From: Pedobacter sp.
GTDB lineage: Bacteria; Bacteroidota; Bacteroidia; Sphingobacteriales; Sphingobacteriaceae
Direction of reading: 5' to 3'
Length of the DNA stretch: 10,481 nucleotides
Assembly (NCBI GenBank): GCA_004295885.1
Contig: SEDG01000105.1
Location: forward strand, 1 to 10,481
Below the pieces are notes generated by a model, which worked only from the letters and a program-made list of their open reading frames with translations, had not been told where the DNA came from and made no database searches. The translations under genes and the position numbers were made by a program. Shown here piece by piece: positions 1 through 7,757 of this stretch (position 1 is its first letter; each line of letters opens with the position of its first letter).

Positions 1-101
1 GCAGAAGCCAATAGAAAAAACAAAAGCAGGAAAAACATAATGTCGTTCAGCGCAGAGGTATGTACCTCTACGGCACCTTTTTTTCTTTTGCGTAAATTCA
101 T
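1..101 (-). CDS. ExbD/TolR family biopolymer transport protein, 5' part only
   Basis: Only the first 33 codons are in the window; the rest lies beyond the left edge. The visible peptide has a basic cytoplasmic N terminus (MNLRKRKKGAVEV) and the beginning of a transmembrane helix (LNDIMFFLLLFFLLAS). Asp20 sits at the head of this helix, matching the conserved membrane aspartate that ExbD/TolR proteins use for proton-driven energy coupling. The ATG overlaps the stop codon of the upstream ExbB-like gene by one base (TAATG), which implies translational coupling and a joint membrane complex. Family knowledge: ExbD/TolR dimers sit inside an ExbB/TolQ pentamer and transmit force to the periplasm. 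Whether it serves TonB uptake or a Tol-like envelope role cannot be decided from this fragment; the gene neighbourhood favours the latter. Confidence 0.85.
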   Translation of the reverse strand, partial: MNLRKRKKGAVEVHTSALNDIMFFLLLFFLLAS

Positions 102-811
102 TATTTACCTGGTTCTTCTAATAAGTCTATAAACTCAATTGCATCTGTTTCCATTTTAAGTATGATTTTTTCAACCATCATGTTTAAAATGTGGTACAAC
201 ACATAAGCAACTATACCAATAATTAGACCAGTTGCTGAAGTAATCATTTTAGTGTATAACCCACCAGAAATAGTTCCAATTTCAATTTCTCCTTTAATAG
301 ATACATCGTGGAAAATTGTAATTACCCCAATAATTGTACCCACGAAACCAAGCATTGGCGCAATACCAGCGATAATACCTAAAATACCTATGTTCTTTTC
401 TAACTTAGCAACTTCTAGTTTTCCAGTGTTTTCAATAGCACCTTCAATATCCTTAATTGGTCTGCCTATTCTTTTTAAGCCTTTTTCTAACATTCTTGCC
501 AAAGGCGATTTAGTATTTTTACATAAAGCAATTGCACTGTCTAACCTGCCATCATGTATGTTCTGCTTAATTTGAAACATTAAGTTCGATTCATCTTTTG
601 ATGATTTGCGAATGGTTAAATAACGTTCGATAAAAATAACCAAGCCTAAAAAGGCAAGTAAGGCTAAGGGAAGCATTACCCATCCACCCTTAAATAATAA
701 ATCTATAAAATGTAATTCTGGTTGAGTTGGTGCTGCAGTTGTTGCAACGGTATTTGCGGTATCTAAAACATTTTTTGCTGTGTCTCCAGCCGCCATTAAC
801 AATGTAATCAT
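101..811 (-). CDS. MotA/TolQ/ExbB family proton channel protein
   Basis: This 236-residue protein is the channel-forming subunit of an inner-membrane proton-driven motor. The first ~35 residues form an Ala/Thr-rich, probably periplasmic extension. Three membrane helices follow at about residues 43-62, 141-166 and 188-211, with a cytoplasmic loop between the first two. The second helix carries the family signature as IAPMLGFVGTIIGV, and the third the Thr/Gly-rich stretch KMITSATGLIIGI, the two helices that line the ion path in this family. The start ATG lies 2 nt after the stop of the upstream HU/SPOR gene, and the stop overlaps the ExbD-like ATG, so the three genes are surely co-transcribed. 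ExbB, TolQ and MotA relatives cannot be told apart by these motifs alone. The partner and the absence of a visible tonB or siderophore receptor suggest a dedicated envelope function. Confidence 0.9.
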   Translation of the reverse strand: MITLLMAAGDTAKNVLDTANTVATTAAPTQPELHFIDLLFKGGWVMLPLALLAFLGLVIFIERYLTIRKSSKDESNLMFQIKQNIHDGRLDSAIALCKNTKSPLARMLEKGLKRIGRPIKDIEGAIENTGKLEVAKLEKNIGILGIIAGIAPMLGFVGTIIGVITIFHDVSIKGEIEIGTISGGLYTKMITSATGLIIGIVAYVLYHILNMMVEKIILKMETDAIEFIDLLEEPGK

Positions 812-813
812 AT

Positions 814-2058
814 TTATTTTTTGTGTGTTTTTGGTAAAACGGGTTGTATATAAATGCCTTCGTTATTTAATTTTTTTCTTAGGCTATCTCTAAGTATTGT
901 AGCCTCTGATTCTTTTAAAAACGAACCAGCGCTAATATTTATCATTCTTTTCGAAAGTTTAATCTTTTTAGCTGGAACGCCATTCTTGGCAAGATTTGCA
1001 ATAATTTTATCCGCTTTTTTGTCCGTCGCTACGGCACTTACTAAAATCTCAAAAACAGTTACCTTGCTGCTGTCAACAGCTGGTGTGTCAACAGCTAATT
1101 TAACCATTGCATTCGATTTAGCTAAACTATCAGCTGCTAATGAATCTGGTTTATTTGTTAACGAATCTATAGGAGAGACTGGTATATTTTTATCGTGTTT
1201 GCCTTCAAAGTTTTTAAGGTATTTATCAAAAAAGGGTGGATTTATAAAATAGGCAACAGCACCAGCAGCAATGATTACCAATAGTATAATTAACACTTTA
1301 ATTAAAAACGGCATTCCCTTTTTAGGTTCTTCCTCTTCAATATACTCTTGCTCTACTATTTCGTCCTTGATAACTACTTTTGGCTCTTCTTTTTCTTCAA
1401 CCTCAACAGTTTCGATTATAGGAGGTGTAATGAAGGTGTTTTCCAAATTCTCCTTAGGTCGATTTTCTACTCCAGCTATTTCTTCAAACGTTTCTTGCTC
1501 ATCATGAAGCAATACATTTTCTTCTATTTCTTCTGTGGTTTCTTGTCCAGGATTTTCTTCTTCAAACTTGTTTTCTTCTTCAATTTCTTCTAAATACTCA
1601 GCTTCAACAGTTTCAGGAATTACAGGTTCATTTGCAGTCTTTTCTTCTTTCTGCGTAATTTCAGTTAGCATTGGAAGGCCATAAAACTCGTTTCCAAAAT
1701 TAGTTTCTTGTTCTCCGACTAAAACCAATTCGTCATTAACATGTTTAAGTTTTCCAAATGAACCAAAGTTTGCTTCTTGTTTTTCTGCAAGCTGACTCTG
1801 AACCTGCTCCGCGAACTCGCCAATGTAATAATTGGCAGATTCTGTGGTAATGTTTCTTTTGCTACTTATATAGCTGGCTAACTCTTCCTCTTCTTTTATC
1901 TCTGTCGTAAATGCTATCGCATAAGTAGGAGGAACAAAAGCGTGTTTTTCCACATCATATTTACCAGGCGATTTTTTCTTATACAGCGTGCCCAAACCCA
2001 CAATCCCGACGGTTTTGCGAGTTTGTAATAGCTCTGTTAGGTATAATAATATATCCAT
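814..2058 (-). CDS. HU-CCDC81-type and SPOR domain single-pass membrane protein
   Basis: A 414-residue protein with four visible parts. Residues 1 to about 130 resemble the paired HU-like (HU-CCDC81 bacterial) domains that Bacteroidetes place at the N terminus of SPOR proteins; TRKTVGIVGLGTLYKKKSPG and the ANFGSFGKL turn are typical. Residues ~135-247 are a strongly acidic, Glu-rich, low-complexity linker. Residues ~250-272 are one transmembrane helix after a Lys-Lys pair, so the HU part is predicted cytoplasmic. Residues ~273-330 are a Ser/Asp/Lys-rich periplasmic linker, and ~333-408 form a SPOR-like C-terminal domain. SPOR domains bind denuded septal peptidoglycan, so this protein could tie a cytoplasmic structure (DNA or a scaffold) to the division-site wall. 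It lies 2 nt upstream of the ExbB-like gene and 54 nt after the beta-barrel gene. The DNA-binding ability of this HU variant is not established by the sequence. Confidence 0.8.
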   Translation of the reverse strand: MDILLYLTELLQTRKTVGIVGLGTLYKKKSPGKYDVEKHAFVPPTYAIAFTTEIKEEEELASYISSKRNITTESANYYIGEFAEQVQSQLAEKQEANFGSFGKLKHVNDELVLVGEQETNFGNEFYGLPMLTEITQKEEKTANEPVIPETVEAEYLEEIEEENKFEEENPGQETTEEIEENVLLHDEQETFEEIAGVENRPKENLENTFITPPIIETVEVEEKEEPKVVIKDEIVEQEYIEEEEPKKGMPFLIKVLIILLVIIAAGAVAYFINPPFFDKYLKNFEGKHDKNIPVSPIDSLTNKPDSLAADSLAKSNAMVKLAVDTPAVDSSKVTVFEILVSAVATDKKADKIIANLAKNGVPAKKIKLSKRMINISAGSFLKESEATILRDSLRKKLNNEGIYIQPVLPKTHKK

Positions 2059-2112
2059 TCTGGTAAAAATAAATTATAATTCGGTATCAACCAATATTTA
2101 ATTGCCTAAGGC

Positions 2113-3602
2113 CTAAAATGAATAGCTCAAGCCGCCAAAAATACTGAAACCATTTGTTCGGTAAAACAAGTATTTACTGTAATTGGTGTTAAGCAAATTT
2201 GTTGCTTTTGCAAATGCCGAAAACTTATTGTTGATTTTATAATCTGCACCAATACCTAAGTCTACAAAGCCTTTTACAGTTACAACGGTTTCTTTTGAAT
2301 AATCTGGAACTGGAGGATATTGACCTAATATTTGAGGGTCTGAAACGTAAACTTTAGCATCGCTATCATCTTGAATTGCCACAATTGCATTGAAACTTAA
2401 TTTCTTGTTATAAGTATATGAGAAATTAGAACCAATACGTAATTGAGGTTTATAATAGCTTTGTTTTTCTACGGCTGGTTTATAATCTTCGAGGTTTATT
2501 TTACCGGTCCATTTTAAATTATCGCTTACCTGAACAGAAATTTCTCCTTCCAAGCCTAATAATTTCATTGTTCCAAAATCATAAATCACATCGAACTTAT
2601 TAAAGTTGGTAAAGTTGTTTACGAACAAAGGCATATCTGTAATCCTTTTGCTGTAAAACCTTGCTTTGTAACCAAAACCTGGACCACCAGTACCTTTAAT
2701 ACCTCCACTAATGCTCATTTTTTCAACTGTATTTTTAATGGCAATATTTGCATTTAAGAATGGATTCTCATCTGTAAAGTTTTTTAAGCTATTGCGATTA
2801 ACATCACCTTTAACTTCTCCAAAGATTTGTAGAAAATCTGGAATTAAAGTAAAGTCTGCCGTAACTGCAGGGAAAATCCTTGTGCTAGAAAATTCACCGA
2901 ACTCTTGAACGAAGTTAATTCCTGCAGTAATTTTCACGCCATTCGCTTGTAGTTTGATGTAAGGATTTAAGCGTAACAAATTATTTGAAACACTAGTATT
3001 TACATCTTTTGTACTGCCAATTTCGGCAGCAGCTGCCAAACCTAAATTAAATTTGCTAATTCTTTTGTTTAAATATCCTGTTAAGGTAATGGCGTTTTCC
3101 TTGGCAGAGAACTTATCATTTAACAAATAAGCATTAACCTTTGCTGCATAACTTAGGGCATTTTCATCTAAAGTTTTCCAGCCTGACTAAAATGTCTAAA
3201 AAATGCACCAGCTTGTAAACCTTCATCTTTTCCAGTGCCCACATAAGCTTCTGCTAAAACAGTTCCTAAAGAACCTACGCCGCCTTTTACATAGTTATTA
3301 ATTAGCACTGCAGCACGTTCATCGGCTAATTGTTGTGCCTGCAATTTCTGAATATCAGAGTTTAACTCTAATTTCCTATCTGTTAAAGCGTAGTTGAATT
3401 TCGCTTTATAAGTTGCTACGTTATTCAAATCTGGACTTCTTCTTAACTTAACAGCATCAGCAAGAACAGGTTTATAGGGTCTTATTACTTCAATTTCTTC
3501 CGTAACAGTTTTTTCTGGTGGTTTAACATCTTGCGCCTTCGTTGCAAATGAACCAGCAGTAAGAACAAATAATGTAGTATATATAATTTTATGTAATCTC
3601 AT
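2113..3602 (-). pseudogene. Outer-membrane beta-barrel protein (TonB-receptor-like, no plug), frameshifted
   Basis: Two adjacent reading frames form one gene of about 496 residues. The upstream part (ATG at 3602, stop TAG at 3168-3170) has a signal peptide (MRLHKIIYTTLFVLTAGSFA, then TKAQ) and a mature start with the EIEVIRPYKP stretch. It ends ...HFSQAGKL. The downstream part, in the -1 frame, continues DENALSYAAKVNAYLLNDK and runs in alternating beta-strand patterns to a C-terminal Phe (GGLSYSF), typical of outer-membrane barrels. Adding one A to the A4 run at 3174-3177 (minus-strand reading) gives ...AGKTLDEN... and restores the whole frame. The downstream part has no ATG before 2718, so it is unlikely to be independent. 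Annotation pipelines often call such proteins TonB-dependent receptors, but no plug domain is visible. A TTG at 3608 is a possible but less likely start. The ATG is 9 nt after the TPR gene stop. Genuine mutation and sequencing error cannot be told apart here. Confidence 0.75.
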
Positions 3603-3611
3603 CTTCAATGT

Positions 3612-6600
3612 CTAGTTAATTTTAGCTAATTTCTCTTTGGCAGTTGGCACAATGTCGTCCTTACCTTCATAATTGTCTATAATACTTAGTAGGGTGCTTT
3701 TAGCTTGTAACTTGTCTTTTAACGCTAAGTAATTGTCAGATAATAAGATGAACGATTTCGCTACCCAATAATCATAAGATGGCATATTGTTTATCAAATC
3801 GAAACAAGTTTTCTGAGAATTTTTATAATCGCCTTTGGCATATTGAATAGCTGCAATATTATATTTCGCTTCTGCAGCTGCCAAAGTTTTTGTCTTAGCT
3901 ATTACATTATTGAATGATTTAACAGCTTGAACAGTATCGGCTTTTACCAAATATGCCTTACCAATAAATAAATCTGAACTGTTCTTTTCTTCTTCAGATG
4001 CTTTATCAGAGTTTTTAATTAAATCTGCATATTTCATCATGTCATCGGCCATGCCCAAAGCGTTGTAAGCTTTTAATAGATTGTTGATGGCATAAGTATA
4101 GTGCACTTTATAATCGGCTGTAGTCTCTAATCTTTTTAAGTAAACGATAGCCTCGTTGTACTTCTTTTCGTCCATTAGAACTTTTGAAACGCTCATTAAC
4201 GACCGCTCGGTGTAATCGCTTGTCCAATCGTTAAGAATGTAATCATAATCTGGTATTGCCTCGGCAGAGCGATTTAATTTCACTAATGATTCGGCTCTAA
4301 TAAAACGAGCTTCCTTATCGTGAATTGCTTTTGGGAATTTTTCAAAATAAGCATTTACAGCTTCGTAAGCACCTTGCGCATCACCTTTTAGATACCTATT
4401 GTTAGCTGCTTGGAAAACGATGTTATCTTGCTCGCTCATCGAATAATTTCCAAGTGGGGTAGTGGCAGCGTATGCAATAAAGGCATTTGCATCACCTCTA
4501 TCTACATAAATATTTTTGATAGATTCCAAGGCTTGTTTGGCTTCAACAGAACTTGCGTAATCTCTAATCACCTTTTTAAATGATTCTAAAGCTGCATCGT
4601 CTTGGTCTTGATTGTATTGTACCAAGCCGATTGTTACTAAAGCACGGGGCACATAACTACTACGAGGATATTTGGCGACCAAATCAACCAAATCAGATTT
4701 AGATCTATCGAAATCTCCTTTATTGAAGTAAGTATAGGCGGTTTCAAAACCAGCATCATCCGCATAGTTTGAACTAGGGAATTGGCGCAATAGACTTTGC
4801 ATGGTTGCAATTTTAGCATCGTCTTGTTTTTGTAAACCTTGTATCATTCCGCGTTGAAACAAAGCATAATCCTCACCAGTTAATTTACCATTGATGATTT
4901 TGTTATAGTTTGCCATTGCATCACCATAGTTTTTATTTACAAAATAAGAATCGGCTAGGCGAATGGTTGCATCCGTAACCGTTTTAGCATCTTTATCATC
5001 GCCTCTTAAAAATTTCTCAAAGTAATCAGCTGCTTTAGTATACTTTTCATCTTCGAATGCAGCATATCCTAAAGCGTAATTGGCAAAGTTGTATACATCT
5101 GTTTTTTGAGCAGCAGGCATCGCCAAAAACTTTTCAAAAGTTTTAACAGCTTCGCCAAACTTGCGTAATTCATACATAGATTCGGCCATCCAATAAATAC
5201 TCAAAGCGTTTATTTCTTTATCCTCTGGGAAATTACCAGAACGCAAAAACATAGACAAAGCGTTAGGGAATGCTCTTTCGTTATAAAATTCCAAACCTCT
5301 AAAGTAAGTTGCTTTTTGATATGCCTCTTTTGCCTCAGGTGTTTTGTTTTGTAAAGGTTCTAAAATATCTATCGCAGTTTGATAGTTTTTGCTGGTTAAT
5401 AAAATTTCACCTTGCAAAACCCTTGCTTCAGTTATTTTTTTAGAAGTTGGAAATTGCTTAATGAAAGCCTGAATTGACTCTAATGCTTGAGAGTTAAACT
5501 CCAATTCATAACTTAATCTGGCATAACTTAACCAAGCTTCTTCTTGTATTACTTTATCGAAATCTAATCTTGATGCCCTGAAAAATGCGCTACGGGCTTT
5601 TTCTTTATTGTTAAGTTTTAAAGCAGATTTACCCAACGTATACATCCCATTTTGCAGGTAAATGTCATCTGTAGTTAGTTTTTCTAAAACAGGGATAGAT
5701 TCTTTAAACTTTCCATTTTGATATAGTGAATAACCATACTGGTAAATGAAAAGATTGTTTTTAGTGTTGTTTTTATCTTTCGAATAAAATTCAGCGAAAT
5801 ATTTCTCCGCGTTTTTAAATTCAGATTTTGCGAAATAAGAAGCTGCAACTAGGCTTAGCATTTCTGGCTCAAACTGTTGTTTTGTTTTGGCCATTGCCGC
5901 AATTGCATAGTCAATTACATCATCATAACGTTCATCCAAATAGTACATTGAAGTGATGTAATAAGGATAACTAGCCTCATAAGTAGGAGAGCCCTTCAGC
6001 TTTTCAAAGTTGGCTAAAGCAGTTTTGTATTCCTTATTTAAGTAGTTGATGTAAGCGAAATAATATGTGGCACTTTCTTTAAAGGGCGAATCTTCTTTTT
6101 TAACTGCTTCAAATAATGGCTCGGCTTTTTCGAAATTTTTCATTTCAAAATAAGCATAACCTTGTTTAAATTGATATTCTGTTCTTTGTTTTTGAGAAAG
6201 AGAGCTTGGCTCAGTTTTTTCGAACCATTCTAAGGCTTTTGTGTAGTTTTTTTGCGCAAAATAAGACTTACCTACATGGAAGTAAGCCAGCTTTGTATTC
6301 GGGTTTAAAGGATATTCTCTAATAAATTCTAGAAATAGCGATTCGGCATCCTCATTGCCTAATTCTAAAGCGCAAACGGCTGCATAGAATTTTGCATTTT
6401 CTTTTAATAAAGATAATTCTGCATTGCTTTCTTTTTGAGTGCTGGCTTTGCTTCTAACTTGCTCAACCATTTTAAATTGTTGGGCAGCGGCAACATATTT
6501 CTCGTGTTGAAGTAACTCTAAACCAGTTTGGTAGTTTTTATTGAGATTGATTAGCGGGCTTATCTGGGCAAAACTGGCGGTAACACCGCCGACTAAAAAG

Positions 6601-6629
6601 AGGGGAACTAATAGAAATTTCTTCTGCAT
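3612..6629 (-). CDS. Large exported tetratricopeptide-repeat protein
   Basis: The protein has 1005 residues from the preferred ATG at 6629. It begins with a signal peptide (MQKKFLLVPLFLVGGVTASF, then AQ) and is otherwise helical repeat to its C terminus. At least twelve TPR-like units are readable, such as NYTKALEWFEKTEP, NFEKAEPLFEAVK, KFGEAVKTFEKFL, KYTKAADYFEKFL, NYGDAMANYNKII and KYNEAIVYLKRLE. The pattern resembles the TPR folds of CpoB/YbgF and BamD, which work in the periplasm at the outer membrane. No lipobox cysteine is visible, so it is probably soluble in the periplasm and acts as a protein-protein scaffold. It heads the cluster with the beta-barrel, HU/SPOR and ExbB/ExbD genes, only 9 nt before the barrel gene start, which suggests a physical link to the barrel protein. 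An in-frame TTG at 6638 would add three residues, but it lies within a -7-box-like sequence and is disfavoured. No enzymatic function is visible. Confidence 0.88.
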   Translation of the reverse strand: MQKKFLLVPLFLVGGVTASFAQISPLINLNKNYQTGLELLQHEKYVAAAQQFKMVEQVRSKASTQKESNAELSLLKENAKFYAAVCALELGNEDAESLFLEFIREYPLNPNTKLAYFHVGKSYFAQKNYTKALEWFEKTEPSSLSQKQRTEYQFKQGYAYFEMKNFEKAEPLFEAVKKEDSPFKESATYYFAYINYLNKEYKTALANFEKLKGSPTYEASYPYYITSMYYLDERYDDVIDYAIAAMAKTKQQFEPEMLSLVAASYFAKSEFKNAEKYFAEFYSKDKNNTKNNLFIYQYGYSLYQNGKFKESIPVLEKLTTDDIYLQNGMYTLGKSALKLNNKEKARSAFFRASRLDFDKVIQEEAWLSYARLSYELEFNSQALESIQAFIKQFPTSKKITEARVLQGEILLTSKNYQTAIDILEPLQNKTPEAKEAYQKATYFRGLEFYNERAFPNALSMFLRSGNFPEDKEINALSIYWMAESMYELRKFGEAVKTFEKFLAMPAAQKTDVYNFANYALGYAAFEDEKYTKAADYFEKFLRGDDKDAKTVTDATIRLADSYFVNKNYGDAMANYNKIINGKLTGEDYALFQRGMIQGLQKQDDAKIATMQSLLRQFPSSNYADDAGFETAYTYFNKGDFDRSKSDLVDLVAKYPRSSYVPRALVTIGLVQYNQDQDDAALESFKKVIRDYASSVEAKQALESIKNIYVDRGDANAFIAYAATTPLGNYSMSEQDNIVFQAANNRYLKGDAQGAYEAVNAYFEKFPKAIHDKEARFIRAESLVKLNRSAEAIPDYDYILNDWTSDYTERSLMSVSKVLMDEKKYNEAIVYLKRLETTADYKVHYTYAINNLLKAYNALGMADDMMKYADLIKNSDKASEEEKNSSDLFIGKAYLVKADTVQAVKSFNNVIAKTKTLAAAEAKYNIAAIQYAKGDYKNSQKTCFDLINNMPSYDYWVAKSFILLSDNYLALKDKLQAKSTLLSIIDNYEGKDDIVPTAKEKLAKIN

Positions 6630-6635
6630 AGGTTT

Positions 6636-6681
6636 CAAATATGGTTGGTACTAAATTATAAATAGTATCAAAGCTTATCAA
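6636..6681 (-). promoter_or_regulatory. Candidate Bacteroidetes-type promoter for the TPR-headed operon
   Basis: Two overlapping candidates were read on the minus strand. One is TTG (6681-6679), 20 nt, then TAATTTAG (6658-6651), a 7/8 match to TAnnTTTG with about the right spacing. The other is CATATTTG (6643-6636), also 7/8, but without a good -33 box; it would give an extremely short leader before the ATG at 6629. Both are consensus matches only. The presence of some promoter is expected because pyrB ends 180 nt upstream. Confidence 0.3.
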
Positions 6682-6707
6682 CATAAGTAATTAACATCTG
6701 TTGATAA
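6675..6707. repeat. 9-bp perfect inverted repeat upstream of the TPR operon
   Basis: TTATCAACA (6675-6683) and TGTTGATAA (6699-6707) are perfect inverted copies around a 15-nt spacer. The left arm overlaps the candidate -33 TTG of the TPR gene, so a dimeric regulator bound here could control that operon. Each arm differs by one base from the classic DnaA box TTATCCACA; that may be coincidence. Confidence 0.45.
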
Positions 6708-6739
6708 CAAGGTTTTAACGAAGAGATTTTGAAATTGTT

Positions 6740-6778
6740 GTTGAAAAGTCGGGAAGTCGAAAAGTCCGGAAGTCGGAA
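6740..6778. repeat. Degenerate 8-bp tandem repeat after pyrB
   Basis: Five consecutive units read GTTGAAAA, GTCGGGAA, GTCGAAAA, GTCCGGAA and GTCGGAA (the last one base short), consensus GTYGRRAA. The period of 8 is clear and the region is non-coding. A related array lies upstream of pyrR at 8342-8373, so this appears to be a repeat family of this genome rather than a one-off low-complexity stretch. It is GC-richer than its AT-rich surroundings. Confidence 0.7.
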
Positions 6779-6818
6779 GTTTTACGTCCAGTATATTAAC
6801 TAGTTTATAATAAGTAAT

Positions 6819-7751
6819 TTAATCATTCTGACTAGCCAATAAATAAAGTACAGCCATTCTAACTGCTACTCCATTTTCTACTTGTTCTAGAATGATAGAT
6901 TGTTTACTGTCTGCCACATCACTTGTAATCTCTACACCTCTGTTTATCGGTCCAGGATGCATAACGATGATTTCTTTATCCAGATTATCTAATATCTGTT
7001 TGTTTAAGCCATACATCATTGCATATTCGCGTTGAGATGGAAAATATTTAATGTCTTGTCTTTCTAATTGAATGCGCAACATATTTGCCACATCGCACCA
7101 ATTTAAAGCTTTCTTTAAATCGTGTTCAACTTTTACACCAAGTGAAGCGATATGTTTTGGAATTAATGTTGTTGGTCCGCAAACCATAACTTCTGCGCCA
7201 AGTTTTTGCAGACAGAGAATGTTAGAAATAGCCACCCGGGAGTGTAAAATATCGCCAACAATAACCACTTTTTTGCCCCTAACATCACCAAGTTTCTGGC
7301 GAATTGAATAAGCATCTAATAAAGCTTGTGTAGGATGTTCATGTGCGCCATCACCTGCGTTAACAATCTGCGCTTTAATATGCTTGCTTAAAAACTGGCC
7401 AGCTCCAGCGTAAGGATGTCTCATGACCACCATGTCAACTTTCATCGCTAGAATGTTGTTTACGGTGTCAATTAGGGTTTCGCCTTTGCTAACCGAAGAT
7501 GAAGACGCTGCGAAGTTTACTACATCGGCAGATAGTCTTTTTTCAGCCAATTCGAATGAGAGTTTGGTTCGGGTAGAGTTTTCGAAAAATATATTGGCAA
7601 TGGTGATGTCTCTTAACGAAGGAACCTTTTTAATAGGCCTATTGATTACATCTTTAAAATTATCAGCAGTTTCGAAAATCAATTCAATATCATTCAGGTT
7701 AATATCTTTAATGCCTAAAAGATGTCTAGTTGATAGTTTTTCTGCTGCCAT
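6819..7751 (-). CDS. pyrB: Aspartate carbamoyltransferase catalytic subunit
   Basis: This 310-residue cytoplasmic enzyme condenses carbamoyl phosphate with aspartate to N-carbamoyl-aspartate, the committed step of de novo pyrimidine synthesis. The carbamoyl-phosphate loop is FFENSTRTKLSFE, with S-T-R-T at 59-62. The mobile loop with the catalytic lysine is SVSKGETLIDT (Lys89). Arg111-His112 precede the PYAGAG segment, and His139 and Gln142 lie in HEHPTQALLD. Arg172 lies in GDILHSRVAISN, Arg226 in MLRIQ, and the aspartate-site loop is HPGPINRGVEI (265-275). All expected catalytic residues are present and the length is normal for the Bacillus-type class. No pyrI regulatory subunit is seen in the window. 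The gene starts 6 nt after pyrR, so the two are co-transcribed and probably co-regulated by pyrimidine supply. The assignment is secure. Confidence 0.97.
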   Translation of the reverse strand: MAAEKLSTRHLLGIKDINLNDIELIFETADNFKDVINRPIKKVPSLRDITIANIFFENSTRTKLSFELAEKRLSADVVNFAASSSSVSKGETLIDTVNNILAMKVDMVVMRHPYAGAGQFLSKHIKAQIVNAGDGAHEHPTQALLDAYSIRQKLGDVRGKKVVIVGDILHSRVAISNILCLQKLGAEVMVCGPTTLIPKHIASLGVKVEHDLKKALNWCDVANMLRIQLERQDIKYFPSQREYAMMYGLNKQILDNLDKEIIVMHPGPINRGVEITSDVADSKQSIILEQVENGVAVRMAVLYLLASQND

Positions 7752-7757
7752 TTTTTC

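Noticed and set aside
252..575. Plus-strand open frame of 107 codons inside the ExbB-like gene
   Set aside because: It is antisense to a clear membrane-channel gene and has low-complexity Ile/Pro/Ser content typical of a shadow frame.
854..1593. Plus-strand open frames of 78-132 codons opposite the HU/SPOR gene
   Set aside because: They are Phe/Ser-rich complements of the Glu/Lys-rich linker and domains on the real strand; no family features.
2104..2116. Direct repeat GCCTAA-G-GCCTAA at the end of the barrel gene
   Set aside because: It is too short to distinguish from chance and no structure or regulator could be linked to it.
3168..3181. Programmed -1 ribosomal frameshift in the barrel gene
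   Set aside because: The site (GGA AAA CTT TAG) lacks a proper slippery heptamer and I see no strong hairpin after it; outer-membrane barrel genes are not known for this mechanism. A missing base is simpler.
6675..6720. Replication origin suggested by DnaA-box-like arms
   Set aside because: There are only two one-mismatch boxes, no dnaA, dnaN or related origin genes nearby, and no AT-rich unwinding element that stands out from the background.
6740..6778. CRISPR array
   Set aside because: The units are 8 bp with no spacers; this is a simple degenerate tandem repeat.
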